NCBI GenBank assembly: GCA_947628195.1
Contig: CANQZB010000074.1
Location: 1-5,181, forward strand
Direction: 5' to 3'
Source of the DNA: an uncultured Clostridia bacterium
Lineage (GTDB): Bacteria > Bacillota > Clostridia > Christensenellales > UBA1242
DNA: 5,181 nucleotides
The notes beneath the pieces are model-generated. The model had not been told where the DNA came from, ran no database searches, and was given only the letters and a program-made list of their open reading frames with translations. Below, piece by piece: positions 3,941 through 5,181 of the stretch. Numbering within the stretch: position 1 is the first letter of the stretch; the number at the start of each line of letters is the position of its first letter. The translations under genes were made by a program, and so were the position numbers.

Positions 3941-4579
3941 ATGAGTTGTTGTTTTAATCAAAACTATTCTTGTTGTAACCGCCCCTTTTTACCTCAACCA
4001 CCATTTAATCAGGGCTCTAGTGGAATAAATGTAGATAGAATAATATTTACAGGCATCACTGGCCCAACAGGCCCTATTGGCCCAACTGGACCACAAGGCC
4101 CTGCAGGAACTGGCACAACCGGCCCAATTGGACCAACCGGACCAACTGGTGCAACTGGCCCAACTGGTGCAACAGGCCCTGCCGGCGCACCTGCCGTTAG
4201 CTCTGCTGCAACTTTTAGCGCAACAGGCACCCCTGGCTCTGCTTTAACTTTGGCAGTAGGCAATGAATATCCTGCAAGCCAAACCGACATTGTGCTTGAC
4301 GGTGCAGAGAACAACATTGACTTAACCGCCGGCAGTTACCTTGTAAGCTATGGCACAATTGGCACCACAACCGACACCAACTTGCCATCAATTTCGCTTT
4401 CGGTTAACGGCTCTACAGTAGGCGCAACAACAAAAACTGGCGTTCAAACTGCAACCACAGGCTTAAATGGTGTGTATTTGGTGAACTTACCAGCAGACGG
4501 CACTTTAGGAATAGTTACCACAGACAATGCAAATGTAACCTATAACGGCACTTATTTAACAGTGCAAAAATTGGGCTAA
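3941..4579 (+). CDS. Cys-rich collagen-like protein with BclA-like C-terminal domain, 212 aa
   Basis: Three parts are visible. Residues 1-36 hold two Cys pairs (C3-C4, C11-C12) and a Pro/Asn/Gln-rich stretch. Residues 38-84 are collagen-type Gly-X-Y triplets, mostly GPT, GPI and GAT: six triplets (38-55), a two-residue break G56-T57, then nine more (58-84). Residues 86-212 form a Ser/Thr/Gly/Val-rich beta domain like the trimeric jelly-roll C-terminus of Bacillus exosporium protein BclA. By analogy the protein should trimerise, the C-terminal domain nucleating the triple helix, and sit on a spore or cell surface with the Cys pairs available for cross-linking. There is no signal peptide, LPXTG motif or membrane anchor, which favours a spore-coat/exosporium-type protein assembled from the cytoplasm over a sorted wall protein. 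The start has AAGGAG four bases upstream. It is a monocistronic gene. Family architecture is clear; location is inferred. Confidence 0.9.
   Translation: MSCCFNQNYSCCNRPFLPQPPFNQGSSGINVDRIIFTGITGPTGPIGPTGPQGPAGTGTTGPIGPTGPTGATGPTGATGPAGAPAVSSAATFSATGTPGSALTLAVGNEYPASQTDIVLDGAENNIDLTAGSYLVSYGTIGTTTDTNLPSISLSVNGSTVGATTKTGVQTATTGLNGVYLVNLPADGTLGIVTTDNANVTYNGTYLTVQKLG
4052..4192 (+). repeat. Collagen Gly-X-Y coding repeat
   Basis: A 9-base periodic tract of glycine codons (mostly GGC, with GGA, GGT) followed by CCA/CCT/GCA and ACT/ACC/ATT. It codes for 15 full triplets with one missing residue at residues 56-57. Codons vary between units, so it is a protein-level repeat, not an exact DNA tandem repeat. 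Confidence 0.9.
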
Positions 4580-4583
4580 TTGC

Positions 4584-4615
4584 AAAAAAAGATAGGCTAG
4601 CAACCTATCTTTTTT
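4584..4615. terminator. Bidirectional terminator between the collagen-like gene and ftsK
   Basis: A perfect 12-bp stem pairs AAAAAAGATAGG (4585-4596) with CCTATCTTTTTT (4604-4615) around a 7-base loop. It begins 5 bases after the collagen-like stop and ends one base before the ftsK stop (TAA, 4619-4617 on the minus strand). A and T tracts on both sides let it serve both convergent genes. Confidence 0.88.
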
Positions 4616-4616
4616 G

Positions 4617-5181
4617 TTATTCTTTATCTTTAAAAATGGCGTTATATTCTTCCATTGTTATTAGCACCTGCCTTGGCTTGCTTCCTTCTTGCGGGCCAAT
4701 AAAGCCGGCGCGTTCCATTTGGTCCATTATTCTTCCAGCGCGATTAAAGCCCACTGAATATCGCCTAGAAATCATGCTTCCGCTGGCTTGTTTGTTTTGA
4801 ATGAACATATATAACGCATCTTTCAGCACTGGGTCAAATTCCTGACCATCCATTCCGCCAGTTTCACCGCTTCCCGAGCCGGATTTATCTTGATAAGGAT
4901 TTTTTATTGCCTTGCCGGTTGCGTCATCGTAAACTGGCTTGTTGTGTTCTTTAATGTATTCCACCACTTTTGTTATTTCGGCGTTGGATACAAACGCACC
5001 CTGCACACGCCTTGGCTCTGGCTTATCTTGTGGCTTAAACAGCATATCGCCCTTGCCCAAGAGTTTTTCCGCCCCACCGCCGTCTAACACTGTTTTACTA
5101 TCCATATAGTTGGTTAGCGCAAACGCAACACGGCTTGGCAAGTTGGCTTTTACCGTGCCAGTAATTACATCCACACTTGGG
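4617..5181 (-). CDS. ftsK: FtsK/SpoIIIE DNA translocase, C-terminal part (5' end beyond window)
   Basis: FtsK/SpoIIIE proteins are membrane-anchored ATPases that pump chromosomal DNA through the closing septum. The last 187 residues are visible, entering in frame at PSVDVITG. Residues 1-48 are the end of the RecA-like motor domain, with the family blocks VKANLPSRVAF (10-20), DSKTVLDGGGAEKLLG (27-42) and GDMLF (44-48). RRVQGAFVS (57-65) and VVEYIK (72-77) complete it. A Gly/Ser-rich linker follows (about 99-113). Residues 115-183 are the gamma winged-helix domain that reads polarity sequences on the chromosome, with the conserved SRRYSVGFNRAGRIMDQME (138-156) and GSKPRQVL (166-173). Walker motifs and the N-terminal membrane domain lie outside the window. 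The GTG at 5174 is an internal Val, not a start. The C-terminus is intact at normal position. Whether it acts in vegetative division (FtsK) or spore formation (SpoIIIE) cannot be told from this end. Confidence 0.96.
   Translation of the reverse strand, partial: PSVDVITGTVKANLPSRVAFALTNYMDSKTVLDGGGAEKLLGKGDMLFKPQDKPEPRRVQGAFVSNAEITKVVEYIKEHNKPVYDDATGKAIKNPYQDKSGSGSGETGGMDGQEFDPVLKDALYMFIQNKQASGSMISRRYSVGFNRAGRIMDQMERAGFIGPQEGSKPRQVLITMEEYNAIFKDKE

Noticed and set aside
4052..4192. Collagen tract as a CRISPR-like or exact tandem DNA array
   Set aside because: The 9-base period comes from Gly-X-Y codons, units differ in sequence and there are no spacers.
4009..4317. Minus-strand 102-aa Pro/Val/Gly-rich frame opposite the collagen repeat
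   Set aside because: The periodic GC-rich codons of the Gly-X-Y tract keep this frame open; no ribosome binding site and no plausible protein.

Overview
The window looks like chromosomal DNA from a low-GC, Gram-positive-type anaerobe, most likely an uncultivated gut Clostridia-like member of the Bacillota. This is inferred from several traits: strong AAGGAG/AGGTGAT ribosome binding sites, A+T-rich DNA, a clostridial-type 2[4Fe-4S] ferredoxin, FtsK/SpoIIIE and RecN of Firmicutes style, and a BclA-like collagen protein. No rRNA or other marker fixes the taxon.

Layout, left to right. (1) 1-1606 (+): the 3' 95% of recN, an SMC-like DNA-repair ATPase, entering the window at its Walker A motif. 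(2) 1607-1774: non-coding, with a two-armed palindromic repeat (1622-1727) and a bidirectional terminator. (3) 1775-2279: two divergent small Cro/C1-type helix-turn-helix genes. Between them lies a consensus promoter (TTGACA-17-TATAAT) whose spacer holds an 18-bp inverted repeat, a compact candidate regulatory switch. (4) 2289-2480 (-): a ferredoxin gene with its own promoter, sharing a terminator with the second regulator. (5) 2571-3167 (-) and 3246-3839 (-): a soluble protein of 198 aa and a polytopic membrane protein of 197 aa, neither recognised. (6) 3941-4579 (+): a Cys-rich, collagen-like protein with a BclA-like C-terminal domain, preceded by a promoter and a probable 5'-terminal RNA hairpin. 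(7) 4617-5181 (-): the C-terminal part of an FtsK/SpoIIIE DNA translocase, including its DNA-reading gamma domain, running off the right edge.

The genes are mostly single transcription units alternating in strand, separated by short gaps and by terminators that several neighbours share. RecN and FtsK are housekeeping genes for DNA repair and chromosome segregation. The XRE pair, the two orphan proteins and the collagen-like surface protein are the accessory part. I found no phage structural genes, transposase, CRISPR array, tRNA or rRNA. The items most worth following are the divergent XRE pair with its operator-like promoter, the covarying arms of the repeat, and the control region of the collagen-like gene.
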